Shown here: positions 1 through 11,317 of the stretch, piece after piece
Layout: each line of letters starts with the position of its first letter
How positions within the stretch are numbered: the stretch's first letter is position 1
NCBI RefSeq assembly: GCF_019097595.1
Contig: NC_080716.1
Span: forward strand, 31,070,901 to 31,134,900
DNA length: 64,000 nucleotides
Origin: Hemibagrus wyckioides
Lineage: Eukaryota > Chordata > Actinopteri > Siluriformes > Bagridae
Reading direction: 5' to 3'
Translations under genes and position numbers: made by a program
Notes under the pieces: generated by a model
What the model was told of the DNA's origin: nothing
Seen by the model: only the letters and a program-made list of their open reading frames with translations
Databases searched by the model: none

Positions 1-952
1 GAAATAGAAGAAAGAACAAAAGATTAAAGCAAAGACTGGCAAAATGGAAGCATGAATCGAGAAAAGAAAAAAAGCTTGATTTTACACAAGTCTACGCGTT
101 TCACATTATTGCTCTAAGTTTCTTACATTTTGATAATATTTTGATTGTAGATTTTTGTGGCTCTCCTTGCTATTATAGATCTCCATAGAAATCAACATAC
201 TCTCGAGATTTTAAATAGCAATTACCAGGAAAAATTGTAGCTGATCTTAAGCAGGTTCAATTCAATAGAACACAGTGAAAGAAATCCTCTCACTCTTATC
301 TTAATTACATCTTGATATTTAATCTGTTAATGGTTGCTGATCTCAGTAACAATACTGTTTATCAGCACAATTATTTATTTGAACATCGTTAAGTTCACAT
401 TATAAATATTTCACCTTGTCTAAGTGCAGCACAAATATTATGCTTTAAACATTTGGCAACTGGTGATTCTAAGTAAATTGAGGAAATGTCAGACAATAGA
501 AATATGTGCCTTGCTCTCAGTGACTAAAAATCCTGGGTTGTTCCACTCCTTACTTAAAAATGCAGTTTGGTATGAACTAATAATTTCCGCCATTAAAAAT
601 AAGATTCCTTTGCATGAACATTCCTTTGCTCCATTACTCTCTGTGAAAGGGTAAGAAACCCAACCTCTGGGAGAGGCCAGTAATGAAGTACACCAGCACT
701 TCAATTGCTTGAATAGGGGTTTGAATCCAACAGTAACAGCTTGTTTTGTTGAGAATTTAAACTAATGACCTTCTAATCAGTAAACCATTGCTTAACCACA
801 AAAATGCCACTGCCCTATACCAGATGATATTCTATTGTAAAAATGAAATTAAGTGTCATAGTTATCATTTACTGAGGGGAATTTTTAATTGGTTTACATC
901 ACTGGTATCCTCTCTAAAGAAATCTTTGTGTCTCCTGTTTCTCCCATGACAG
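1..952. other. Intron / 5' flank of TRIM gene A
   Basis: There is no coding exon here. By homology with gene C, whose non-coding first exon ends at 15104, this is the 3' part of a first intron. The A promoter lies before the window start. The stretch carries an old SINE head near 720-835. A 76-codon open frame at 424-654 is repeated in copy 2 but has no family resemblance and overlaps SINE-derived sequence, so I do not call it a gene. Confidence 0.6.
715..835 (-). repeat. tRNA-derived SINE head remnant in intron 1 (genes A and C)
   Basis: Read on the minus strand, the sequence has the phrase 'gtggttaagcaatggt... ctgattagaaggtcatt', the usual head of teleost tRNA-derived SINEs with A- and B-box-like spacing. 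The same remnant sits in the same relative place and orientation upstream of gene B (9425-9490) and gene C (16480-16595). The insertion therefore predates the A/B split. I see no trace upstream of D, E or F. Confidence 0.5.
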
Positions 953-954
953 TC

Positions 955-3048
955 ATGGCTTCCTCCAGCATTGTCCTGTTTGAAGATCAGCTCCTGTGTC
1001 CCGTCTGTCTGGATGTGTTCACTGATCCAGTGTCTACTCCATGTGGCCACAACTTCTGTATGATCTGTCTCAAAGAATTCTGGGACAGCAGTTTACACTG
1101 CCAGTGTCCAGTTTGTAAAACCAGTTTCCCAAAAAGACCTGAGTTATATGTGAATACATTTATCTCTGCACTGGCTGCTCCATTTAAGAAGTCAGTGGAA
1201 AAACCCATCCAATCTCTGGTGCTCTGTGAGGCTTGCTGTGAACAGAAATGTGCAGCTGTGAAGTCCTGCCTGATCTGTATGGCCTCTTACTGCAAGACTC
1301 ACCTGGAACCTCATGAGAGAGTTTCTTCATTAAAGAAGCACAAACTGATGGAGCCTGTGGAGAACCTGGAGGACTACATCTGTCAGAAACATGAGACACC
1401 CCTGGAGCTGTTCTGTATAGATGACCAGACGTGTGTGTGTCATTTCTGTACTGAGGCAGAGCACGAAACTCACATCATTATTCCTCTAGAGGAGGAGAGT
1501 GGAGAGAAGAAGGTAAGAGGCTGAATATTATTAATTGAGAATAGAAAAAAAGTTGAATTTCATTTGGGAATATAATGAAAGTTTATGCAGTGATAAATAA
1601 TTTTTATTAGATTCAGCTGGAAAAGACACAAACAGAAGTTCAGCAGATGATCAAGGAGCGACTGAAGAAGATTGAGGAAATCACACACTCTGTAATACTC
1701 AATAAAGTGAGTCTCTTAAATAATTTTTTATTTGACACATTATTAGATGTATTACATAGTCATGTAGAATAAAATGATTCAGCTCGATTTGTTTCCTGTT
1801 AGAAAACCACAGAGAAGGAGAAAGCAGACGTTGTGGAGATCTTCAGCAATCTGATGAGTGGCATTGAGAGAAGCCAGGCTGAGCTGCTTAAGGTGATGGA
1901 GGAGAAGCAGAAAGCTACAGACAAGCAGGCTGAAGAGTTCATTACAGAGCTGGAGCAGGAAATCACTGAACTAAAGAGGAGAAACACTGAGCTGGAGCAA
2001 CTTTTAAACACTGAGGATCACCTCCACCTCCTACAGGTCAGAGTCCCTCTGTTTCTCAGTAGCAATGCAGCACATGACAGGACAGCAGTCCCCATGCTGA
2101 GGGATTTCTCCTCTCTCCTGCTGTACTGTAGATTTACCCGTCACTCTGCAGCCCTCCACACACCCAGGACTGGACTGATGTCAAAATTAACACTTCTCTG
2201 AGTGTGGAGAGACTGAGTTCTCTGTCTCAGCTTCAGGAAACTCTTAAAGAGAAAATGGAGGAGCTTCACAACATTAGTAAGTGTTTAATGATTTTTAGAG
2301 CTTGTTTTGTCTGAGAAGCTTCATTATTTAGATTAATGTTGTTTTATAATGATTGCTGGCTAATAATTGTTCCAATATTATTTTCCAAACAGAACTGAGG
2401 AGAATTCAACAATATGCAGGTTTGTGAGCTCTTATTGATCACATGACTTAATTTATATAGATTTCTTCACTGTTCCACACTGTGCAGTGATAAAACTGAT
2501 GTACACTGTGTTTCTGTCTCTCAGTGGATGTGACTCTGGATCCTGATACAGCTCATCCTTATCTCATCCTATCTGTTGATGGGAAACAAGTTAAATGTGG
2601 AGACAATAAACAGAATCTCCCTGATAATCCAGAGAGGTTTGATTGTTGTCCCTTTGTGTTGGGAAAGGAGGGATTCACCTCAGGGAGATTTTACTATGAG
2701 GTGCAGGTCAGAGGGAAGACTCAGTGGGATTTAGGAGTGGTCAGAGAGTCTGTTGACAAGAAAGGTGTGATTACAGCCAGCCCTGAGAATGGATACTGGT
2801 GTGTGTGTCTGAGGAATAAGACTGAATATGAGGCTCTGGACTCTCCTCCTGTCTCCCTCTCCTTGAAACAGGCTCCTCAGAAGGTGGGGGTGTTTGTGGA
2901 TTATGAGGAGGGTCTGATCTCCTTCTATGATGTTGATGCAAAGTCTCATTTCTACTCTTTCACTGGTCAGACTTTCACTGAGAAACTTTATCCATTCTTC
3001 AGCCCATGTAATAATTATCTGATCATCTGTCCTGTTAATCAAATCTAA
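955..3048 (+). CDS. TRIM gene A: finTRIM/TRIM25-like E3 ubiquitin ligase, RING-B-box-coiled coil-B30.2
   Basis: Exons are 955-1512, 1611-1706, 1803-2036, 2132-2276, 2393-2419 and 2525-3048 (527 aa), all GT-AG with matching phases. The start is the ATG two bases after the acceptor at 951-952; the same spacing in every paralogue decides it. The RING finger has ligands C15, C18, C30, H32, C35, C38, C51 and C54. A B-box-like cysteine cluster covers residues 91-120 and a B-box 2 covers 143-173. The coiled coil spans about 187-340, and PRY/SPRY about 354-527 with an LDPDT start and a VDYEEG strand. Members of this family are cytoplasmic RING ubiquitin ligases, expanded in teleosts and often linked to antiviral responses. 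The exon sizes 96 and 234 bp are classic TRIM sizes. The gene is intact and convergent with B. The family is certain; the orthologue name is not. Confidence 0.93.
2037..2131 (+). other. Invariant 95-bp intron 3 of the TRIM genes
   Basis: This GT-AG intron is exactly 95 bp and almost identical in all six multi-exon TRIM genes: 2037-2131 (A), 8086-8180 (B), 17796-17890 (C), 24478-24572 (D), 34950-35044 (E) and 40606-40700 (F). I find only 1-2 differences per pairwise comparison. The upstream reading frame stays open through it in every copy. Retention would add a conserved tail and stop inside exon 4, before the B30.2 domain. The other introns vary in both length and sequence. Confidence 0.85.
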
Positions 3049-6000
3049 AAGTCATTAGAGTAAGTTAACAAGAATTTTAAAATATAAATCTGTTTTACTT
3101 TTCCTCTCATTGTGATGATCCTTCATGCTAAAGTGGTCTAATCCATTCAGGATCCATCATTACTCCTATAACTAATCTTCAAATCACATACACCAGAATA
3201 TGTTTTCAATCTTTAATATGGATCAGATGTAATATTGCGGGCTATATTTTAAATGTTCAATAATCCGTTAAAATAGAAAAGTTCATTTTTTAAGTTTTTG
3301 GCCCCAAAAATAACATCCACACTGAGTGACCAGTGGATTCATTTAATTAGGATTTTGGATTGCTTTACTTTCTTAAAGCAAAGACTTTAGAATCTAAATA
3401 CTGTTTAGATATAAAATACCTATTAAGACTAAAGAATTAAAATGTTCATATTTATATATTTATTGTTTTATTTTCAGCCTGTGCAGTTAGCTCCATCATC
3501 CCCACACACAATATAAATGTAAAATTATATTAAATTAATAAATGTATAAATAAATAAAAATACATACTGTATGTCCTTTCATGTAGAGTTGTTCCATGTG
3601 TTTATTTAAAACTATATATTTTTTAACTTTGGTTTGATAAGTTTGGGGGGGTTACAAAATGGGGGAAAATGTTTTAGATTTCCTGCATTTACGTACATTT
3701 AGGGACTATGGTGATACAAAATCCAGGAAATAATGAAGTTGATTATAATGATAAATTCTGCCAAAAAGAATAGTAGGCTCCTAAACTATGTACACAAAAA
3801 AGATCCCTCACTTTTAATGTTTAATAGCGGCCGATCACCAATACTTAAGAGAATCATTTTATAAAGTCAAAAATGTTCACCATTAATGTTTGTGTGTAAA
3901 TAAATTGTAAATAATGTGAAACTTCATTTTCACTGTTAAACAAAACTTTATTTTAAATTGAACGCTATAGCTGACTTGTTGAACAGGACGTCTGTCAGAG
4001 ACACATCCACCAAACCACTGGGGTTTAGAATAGAAAAAGCAGAGAGCTTTTATGAACTGTGTGTGTGTGTGTTACAGCACTATTATGTAATATCAGTTGC
4101 AGATAGACAGCAGCTACATTAATATGTAATTATATGAAAATGTTAATCATTACTTTAATAATTATCTTTCATGCATAAACAACCACTCTTAGTTAATAAA
4201 CAAATTAAAATGTTTACATTCCCGGTGCTAATTTTCCAACACTGTATTATAGCAGGTTAGGAAGCAATGATCTGTAATTGTTCCTTCTGTAATAAAAACA
4301 GAACATAATGGAACATTGATAACACAGTAGATACACTATTATTTGGTACACAGGATGCAGGATTCTCACACAATCTCACAAACATATCACAAAAAATATA
4401 TAAAGAACATTTTTCATTGTCCTCCATCTGTCCATTCAATGACATCTCTCTATGTATCCTAACTAAGCACCACATCTGTCCTCTGATATGAAAACAACTG
4501 AGTTATGATCATATTGATTCTAACATTAAACTAACAGAGTCTGCTTGTCATACATTGCTGACAGAAAATGCGGTTTAAAGTCAACTCATTTTCATGGTAA
4601 GAATGTTCTAATCTACATTAAATATTTAGCTGAAGTTACCTAGCAACAACAGTGTATGTTAACATTATTTCAGTCAATGTTGGTTAGAGGTGTGGACAGT
4701 AAATATGATTATCCTGACCAGAGCTAATTTATTGAGTCAACCCACTCTCCTTACTTTCTTTTCATCCATGATGACATTAAAGTCATCTGCTGCTGCTTCT
4801 GGTGTTTCATCTTTGACTGTGCCGCAACCGCCATACCTGTTCATTATACCTTTCAGTCAGCTAGTTTTAGAGTGTGCCCACCACGTTTCTGGACAGGGAC
4901 ATGCGCATCGACACAAGCAGACTCTCTGTGTCCTGCTCGGTCCAGCTACTCCATGGCGATGACGGCGTGCAGTTAAAAGATCCTGACAAACCAATTTAAA
5001 AAAGCGGGTGGGACACAAACGGATTTTGAAAAGTAGGAGGGGGGACATGTCCCCCCTGTTCCCAGTGGAAATTACACCCCTGGCTATATGCATATGTAAA
5101 TAGGTGACTAGTAGGTCAAGCTGTCTCTGCATTGTCTCGACTGGCCACTAGATAGACACTGTGTCTTCGTTTCATTCCCTGTAATCATTTTCCTTCCCAT
5201 TTTTTCTGAGTTTTTGTTAATGTTATAAAACTAATAATGTTTTTGTGTGGATGTGCTGGAGGTTTATATATTTAAATGCAAAGCATGCCTCAAAATAATA
5301 CAAAATGTAAAGCAACTAAAATATATACAGATGTAGTGAAAATACTGAATAGAAAATTGGATAATGAGGAGACTTAAGCTTAATAGCAGACAGACACAGT
5401 TTGGGCAGACAGCTGTTTAAATCTTATTAGGTGAAATGGGGAAAAAATTTAATCTATTTAAGGGTTTAAACCACACCTCCGCTCTGTCATTCAGTCGGTT
5501 ATTAGAGTGACATGGAGTAAATATTAAGAGTCCCAGGAGACTTTACAACACTAGCTTCACCACACTTTCTACCTTAAGCTGAATACACCAAAAACTTTCT
5601 GTGACATCTAGCTGACCCCATTCCAATTCACCCCAGTGTCCCTAAAATGTGACTATTACCAGCTGGAGATGAATGATTAAGATGGAGTGACAAAAAACAA
5701 AGAAATAAAGAACTCCTCCAGGCTTGGATGAGAAAAAGCAACCGGCTTTATTGAAAAAATATCACAGGAAATGGCCCTCAAATACACAGATTCATCCCCC
5801 AGTATATATACTTTCTAGCCCAGTTACCCAACCTTACTGGTCTCATGTATTTTTTTTGGATTGTTTTGACGTTAACTAATTTTTTCCCCCTCAAAAACAG
5901 CCCCACCTTTTCTTGGCCTTCATACGGCCTATGTGTCACGGGTTTTAATTTAACACGCGTTAGTGGTTGATCTGTCTGGCCTTATTAGTTACAATTTCAG

Positions 6001-7072
6001 ATTTATTTAAACACATTTATTCAAAAACATTTATTATACAGTCGGCGCATCAACGGATTGGGGGAGCGTCATGACATCACAATTAGGATTGACAGGCAAG
6101 TCAGCCAATAATCCCGACCTAGAGGCAGTAAAGAATAGCACAAAAGGAAAGGAGAGCAAAAAATAAACAAAATATACACATTATACATGGAACGTAACAC
6201 CCCCCCCCCAAAGAAAACTATATCGATAGTTTTAACCCTTTTAGGTCCCTGTCCATATGTTTCCATCACATTTATGCTGACCTGCCATTCAGTGTTTTCT
6301 CCCCATGTTTACATTAACATCAGCCACAAAGCTACAAAATTTACCTGATTCTGTGTCTACTTTTTATGTGCTAATTTCATCTACTGTTTGTTATAAGTTT
6401 AGCTGTCAACTAATAATTAGGTGAAGTGATTAATACTGAAAGGATTATTAGATAATAATTAGATTAGATAAGACAATTAGTTGGTTCAGGTAATTTAAAC
6501 TTCCCGTAATGATTAAAAGTTAAAACTGATCAATGATTAAATGCATGAAAAGTATAAGTTTCAGAAATTTTCCCACACCTACCTGATTCTGTTTGCTGAT
6601 CACCTGAACATAGCCTGTTTTGTGGCTCTGCTTTTGCCTGACATTCACACCCTTCTTGGCTTCTAATTCTGTTTGATATTTGGTATGTTCACAAGCCATG
6701 TTGATACAGTGAGATACAAGGCAGGCTAGAATGTGCTTCATGGACCTTTGTGTGTCTCCAGAACCCAGTTTATTAAATGCTCAGATCAAAAGATTATAAA
6801 ACAAGCTGTAAATGGAGTAATATGTTGCTTTTTTCATACAGTGCATTTTCCAGTAACCCAATCTTACCCAAATACAAATTTAAAATAGGTCTACAGCCAA
6901 ACATAAATAATACCGACATCCAGGACATGGTAGAGACAAACCCTATAAACACTGTAGAGCAAAATATTAAAACAGAAATGCTACTGTAAATACAGAAGCA
7001 GGATTCAACTCAAAATGACATGGTTTTCATAGAAGAAAGGAAATTAAAATTCATTTAATGATTATTGTTTGA
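3049..7072. other. Spacer between convergent TRIM genes A and B
   Basis: No convincing gene lies here; the whole spacer is repeated in copy 2 (18808-23466). It holds a short TG run at 4059-4071, a probable DNA-transposon terminus ending near 5082, a C run near 6200 and AT-rich sequence. A 73-codon minus-strand frame at 6520-6741 is followed in frame by a good splice-donor sequence, but I do not recognise the product and see no partner exons. Confidence 0.6.
4960..5082 (-). repeat. Probable hAT-type DNA transposon terminus
   Basis: The minus strand reads CAGGGGTGTAATTTCCACTG followed by a G-run/C-run short palindrome around GGGGGGACATGTCCCCCC. This is a terminus style seen in fish hAT elements beginning CAGGGGTG. 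I could not identify the opposite end or a target-site duplication. The same piece is at about 20730-20850 in copy 2. Confidence 0.35.
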
Positions 7073-9264
7073 TTAACTTCTAGAACAGATGACCAGAGGT
7101 ACTACATTTTGACCATTCTCATGATTACAGGGGCTGAATATCGGATAAAGTTTCTCAGTGAAAGTCTGACCAGTGAACGAGTAGATATGAGACTTTGCAT
7201 CAACATCATAGAAGGAGATCAGACCCTCCTCATAATCCACAAACACCCCCACCTTCTGAGGAGCCTGTTTCATGGAGAGGGAGACACGAAGAGAGTCCCA
7301 TGCTGAATATTTATCATCATTTCTTTTCCACACACACCAGTATCCATCTTCAGGGCAAGGTATGATCAGTCCCTTTCTTTTAATAGACTCTCTGACCACT
7401 CCTAAAATCCAATCAGTTTTTCCATGAACCTGTACCTCATAATAAATTCTCCCTGAAGTGAATCCCTCATTTCCCAGCACATACAGAGATGTATCAAACC
7501 TTTCCGGGTAATCAGGGAGGTTTTCTACCATGTATTTGTTGTGTCCTACTTGTTTCCCATCATCAGACAGGATGAGATAAGGATGAGCTGTATCAGGATC
7601 CAGAGTCACATCCACTGAGAGACAGAAACACAGTGTACATCAGTTTTATCACTGCACAGTGTGGAACAGTGAAGAAATCTATATAAATTTAGTCATGTGA
7701 TCAATAAGAGCTCACAAACCTGCATATTGTTGAATTCTCCTCAGTTCTATTTGGAAAATAATATTGAAAATTATTAACTGTTAAAGTTTTATTTTGCTTA
7801 ATCGATGGTTAGAAGGTTGATGATTGTAGATTTTTAAATTATTACAAAATAAAGAAGTAATCATTATAAAACTAAAAGAATCTAAAGAATGAATCTTTTC
7901 AAACAAAACAAGTTTGTAAAAATTATTAAACACTTACTGATCTCATGAAGCTTGACCATTTCCTCTCTGAGAGATTCCTGAAGTTGAGACAGAGACCTCC
8001 TCAGAGTCTCCACATTCAGATGAGTGTTAATAGTGATGTGAGTCCAGTCCTGGGTGTGTGGAGGGCTGCACAGTGACGGGTAAATCTACAGTACAGCAGG
8101 AGAGAGGAGAAATCCCTCAGCATGGGGACTGCTGTCCTGTCATGTGCTGCATTGCTATTGAGAAACAGAGGGACTCTGACCTGTAGGAGGTGGAGGTGAT
8201 CCTCAGTGTGTGAGAGCTTCTCCAGATCAGTGTTTCTCTTCTTTAGCTCAGTGATTTCCTGCTCCAGCTCTTTAATGAACTCTTCAGCCTGCCTCTCTGC
8301 TGCTTTTTGCTTCTCCTCCATCACCTTAAGCAGCTCAGCCTGGCTTCTCTCAATGTCACTCATCAGATTACTGAAGATCTCTACAAAGTCTGATTTCTCC
8401 TTCTCTGTGGTTTTCTAACAGTATATAAATTGAACAAAATCATTCTATTCCTTATGAATATATCATATGTATATTAGTTAAGAGACTCACTTTATTGAGT
8501 TTTACAGAGTGTTTGATTTCCTCAATCTTCTTCAGTCGCTCCTGGATCATCTGCTGAACTTCTGCTTGTGTCTTTCCCAACTGAATCTAAGACAAATATT
8601 TAACATTGTATAAACTTTCATAATTTTCCTAAATGCAATTAATTAGCAAACTTTTTTCTATTGTCCATTATTAATTTAATACCTTCTTGTCTCCACTCTC
8701 CTTCTCTAGAGGAACAGTGTTATGAGTTTTGTGCTTTCCCTGAGTACAGAATTGACACACACACATCTGGTCATCTCTACAGAACAGCTCCAGGGGTCTC
8801 TCATGTTTCTGACAGATATAGTCCTCCAGGTTCTCCACAGGCTCCATCAGTTTGTGCTTCTTTAATGAAGAAACTCTCTCATGAGGTTCCAGGTGAGTCT
8901 TGCAGTAAGAGGCCATACAGTTCAGGCAGGACTTCATAGCTGCACATTTCTTTTCACAGCAAGCCTCACAGAGCACCTGAGATTGGTTGGGTTTTTCAGC
9001 AGCAGTGCTGGATTTCACCTGAACTGACTTCTTAAACGGAGTGGCAACTGCAGAGATGAATGTATTCACGCTTAACTCAGGTCTTTTTGGGAAACTGGTT
9101 TTACAAACTGGACACTGGCTGTGTGAACTGCTGTCCCAGAACTCTTTGAGACAGATCATACAGAAGTTGTGTCCACATGGAGTAGTGACTGGATCAGTGA
9201 ACACATCCAGACAGATGGGACACTGGAGCTGATCTTCACACAGGGCATTGCTGGAGGAAGCCAT
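7073..9264 (-). CDS. TRIM gene B: finTRIM/TRIM25-like E3 ubiquitin ligase
   Basis: Exons in transcript order are 9264-8683, 8586-8491, 8414-8181, 8085-7938, 7746-7720 and 7614-7073 (542 aa). Splice phases are consistent throughout. The ATG lies two bases after the acceptor. An upstream in-frame stretch would read through the intron and is not used. The RING has the complete C3HC4 set (CPIC, CGHNFC, CPVC). The gene has an extra dozen residues between RING and B-box compared with A. B-box 2, a coiled coil and a full PRY/SPRY follow. The intron before the last exon is one base different from that of A. The upstream acceptor tract contains three tandem CTGTTTCTC-like repeats. B is convergent with A and divergent from C. 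The last exon is nearly identical to that of gene D. Confidence 0.93.
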
Positions 9265-9424
9265 GACTGACACAGGAGAAACAGGAGAAACAGGAGACAC
9301 AAAGATTCCATTAGGGAGGACCCCAGTGATGTAAACCAAGTAAAATTTTCCTCAGTTAATGACCACTATGACACTTAATCTCATTTTCACACTAGAATAT
9401 CATCTGGTATAGGGTAATGGTATT

Positions 9425-9490
9425 TTTGTAGTTAAGGCAATTGTTTACTGATTAGAAGGTCATTAGTTTGAATCCTCACAAAAACAAGCT
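9425..9490 (+). repeat. SINE head remnant upstream of gene B
   Basis: The sequence 'gtagttaaggcaattg... actgattagaaggtcatt' matches the remnant upstream of A and C in the same orientation relative to its gene. This marks B as part of the A/B/C lineage. The rest of intron 1 (9267-10515) has no other recognisable feature. Confidence 0.5.
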
Positions 9491-10515
9491 GTTACTGTTA
9501 GATTCGTAAGATAGATCCCTGACCACAGAGTGAAGACAGTCCCAAGATACAGTATCATTGGGATATAATCTCTCCAGATGGTCCTGGCCTGCCCTGGATT
9601 GACTACCCAGTGGGATAGGTTTCCTTGTAAGTGTCCCAAACCCCTGCTCAAACAATTGAAGCTGCTGGTGTACTCCATAATAGGCCTTTCCCAGAGGTTG
9701 GGTTTCTTACACTTTCACAGAGAGTAATGAAGCAAAGGAATGTTCATGCAAAGGAATCTAATTTTTAAATGCTGAGATAATTAGTTCACACCAAACTGCA
9801 TGTTTCAGTAAGGAGTGTCACAACCCAGTATAATTATTCACTGAGAGTAAGGCACATATTTCTTTTGTCTGACATTTCCTTACTTGACTTAGAATCATCT
9901 ATGTCATTTTTTAAGCCTCCATTTGCCAAATGTTTAAGGCAAAAAAGTTGTACTGCACTTAGACAAAGGAGAATATTTGAAATGTGAGCTTAATGATGTT
10001 CAAATAAAGGATTGTGCTGATAAACAGCATTGTTACTGAAATTACCAACCATTAACAGATTAAACATCAGGATATATTTGAGATAAGAGTTATTTCTTTC
10101 ACTGTTGTGATCTGCTGACTTGAACCTGCTCCAGTTCAGCTAGATTTTTTCCTGGTAATTGATGCGGTTTAAAATCTCGAGAGTATGTTGATTCTATGCA
10201 GATCTATAATAGCAAGGACAGCCACAAAAATCCACAAACAAAATATTAATTTTCAAAATGTAAGAAACATAGAGCACATCTGAAACTTCTAGACATGTGT
10301 GAAACTTTTTTTTCACAAAACCATTAATTATTCGTGCTCTCATATTACAAGTTTTTGCTAAATGTTTTGTTTGTTCTTTTGCTTTAGATTTTTGCCTGGT
10401 TAATTTTCACCCCAAAATTAGATTACCAATAGATGCTTACTGTTTGTTGTCCTCATATTCTTATTAACCGATTTAATTTTCTTTACTCTATTGTTCCTAC
10501 TCCATTGGTATTTAC

Positions 10516-10690
10516 CTGCAGTGGTTTTAATCCTTCGACGAAAATAAATTAAGCTTGTGAAGATTGCGTATTGCTGAACAGGTTTCGGTTGTAAAATCGT
10601 CTTTGCCCTCAACTGAGTGACGTAATTAGAGCGACAATCCCACTGTTTGGCTTTATCTACATTTGAAAGATTTCGCCACTAGATGGCGGA
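10516..10690 (-). promoter_or_regulatory. Gene B promoter and non-coding first exon
   Basis: The block is homologous, inverted, to 14926-15104 before gene C. A probable 5' UTR exon ends at 10516 with CTGCAG followed by the donor GTAAAT. An ATF/CRE-like TGACGTAA lies at 10618-10625. A perfect match to the CTCF core (CCACTAGATGGCG) lies at 10676-10688 on the plus strand. The exon is inferred from conservation and the splice donor. The transcription start is not directly visible. Confidence 0.6.
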
Positions 10691-11300
10691 AATTCACCAT
10701 GTGATCAACAGCATCCAGTTATTACGTTTTACTTCAAAACGTTCAGAATATCGGTACACAACCAGTTTCCACTATTTCTCCTTTTGGAGATAATTTCATC
10801 CCTCGTCTTTTCGTCTTTTGATAAAATAAAAATTAAAAGTTAAAGGTTAAATTAAAAGGTAAATCATTAAATCATTTAACCAACAGGTGACTCGTTCAAT
10901 ACATTCATTTAAAAACACCATCCATATGTTTAACATGAAAATATAATAAGGCTCCATCAATATTATGCCACTCATCTGTAAGAACACAGCAATTAAGCAT
11001 GTCTTGTCTTATCAGGAACATGTCATTAAGTGAATTTTAAGTGCACAAATGGAGGCAACAGTTACAGAGTCTTCAGCAGCACCAGCAACTGATTCTGCTC
11101 AGTTGATTAAAAATATAATGCACACAGGGTTTTTTTAAATTTGATATTTGTATTAATTCAACAGCTTGTCACCGATTATTACTTACAGAAAGTAAAGCTA
11201 TCGAAAGCTATAGAAATCAGTTAAATGAATCCACTGTTCACTCTGTGATTATTTTATTCAAGTTCCAAACGTTTATAAATAAACTAAACCTCATGTGTTT
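10691..11300. other. Intergenic, head-to-head spacer, left part
   Basis: About the first 120 bases are inverted homologues of sequence before 14926, so the conserved upstream region of the B/C promoter pair extends to about 10800. The rest is AT-rich sequence with nothing I can identify. Confidence 0.5.
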
Positions 11301-11317
11301 ACTCACCTGTCTCCTCT

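Larger units (their letters stand above)
1..7725. repeat. Segmental duplication, copy 1 (partner 15761-24119)
   Basis: The sequence from base 1 recurs at 15761 with an offset of 15760, which becomes 15759 after one base loss near 1771 and 15767 after a TG microsatellite length change near 4070. It becomes 16394 after a 624-bp indel near 6320. Identity is very high: 12 substitutions between the two 1584-bp TRIM coding sequences. The unit holds one complete plus-strand TRIM gene and the last exon of a minus-strand TRIM gene. Similarity drops abruptly at about 7725/24119, in the small exon 5 of the minus-strand genes. The left edge lies outside the window because copy 1 begins at base 1. Confidence 0.95.

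Noticed and set aside
987..1399. Open frames antisense to TRIM exons (also at 2731-3042, 8206-8418, 17558-17770, 18490-18801, 41237-41446 and others)
   Set aside because: They are shadows of the conserved coding frames, recur in every paralogue for that reason, and lack independent splice or family evidence.
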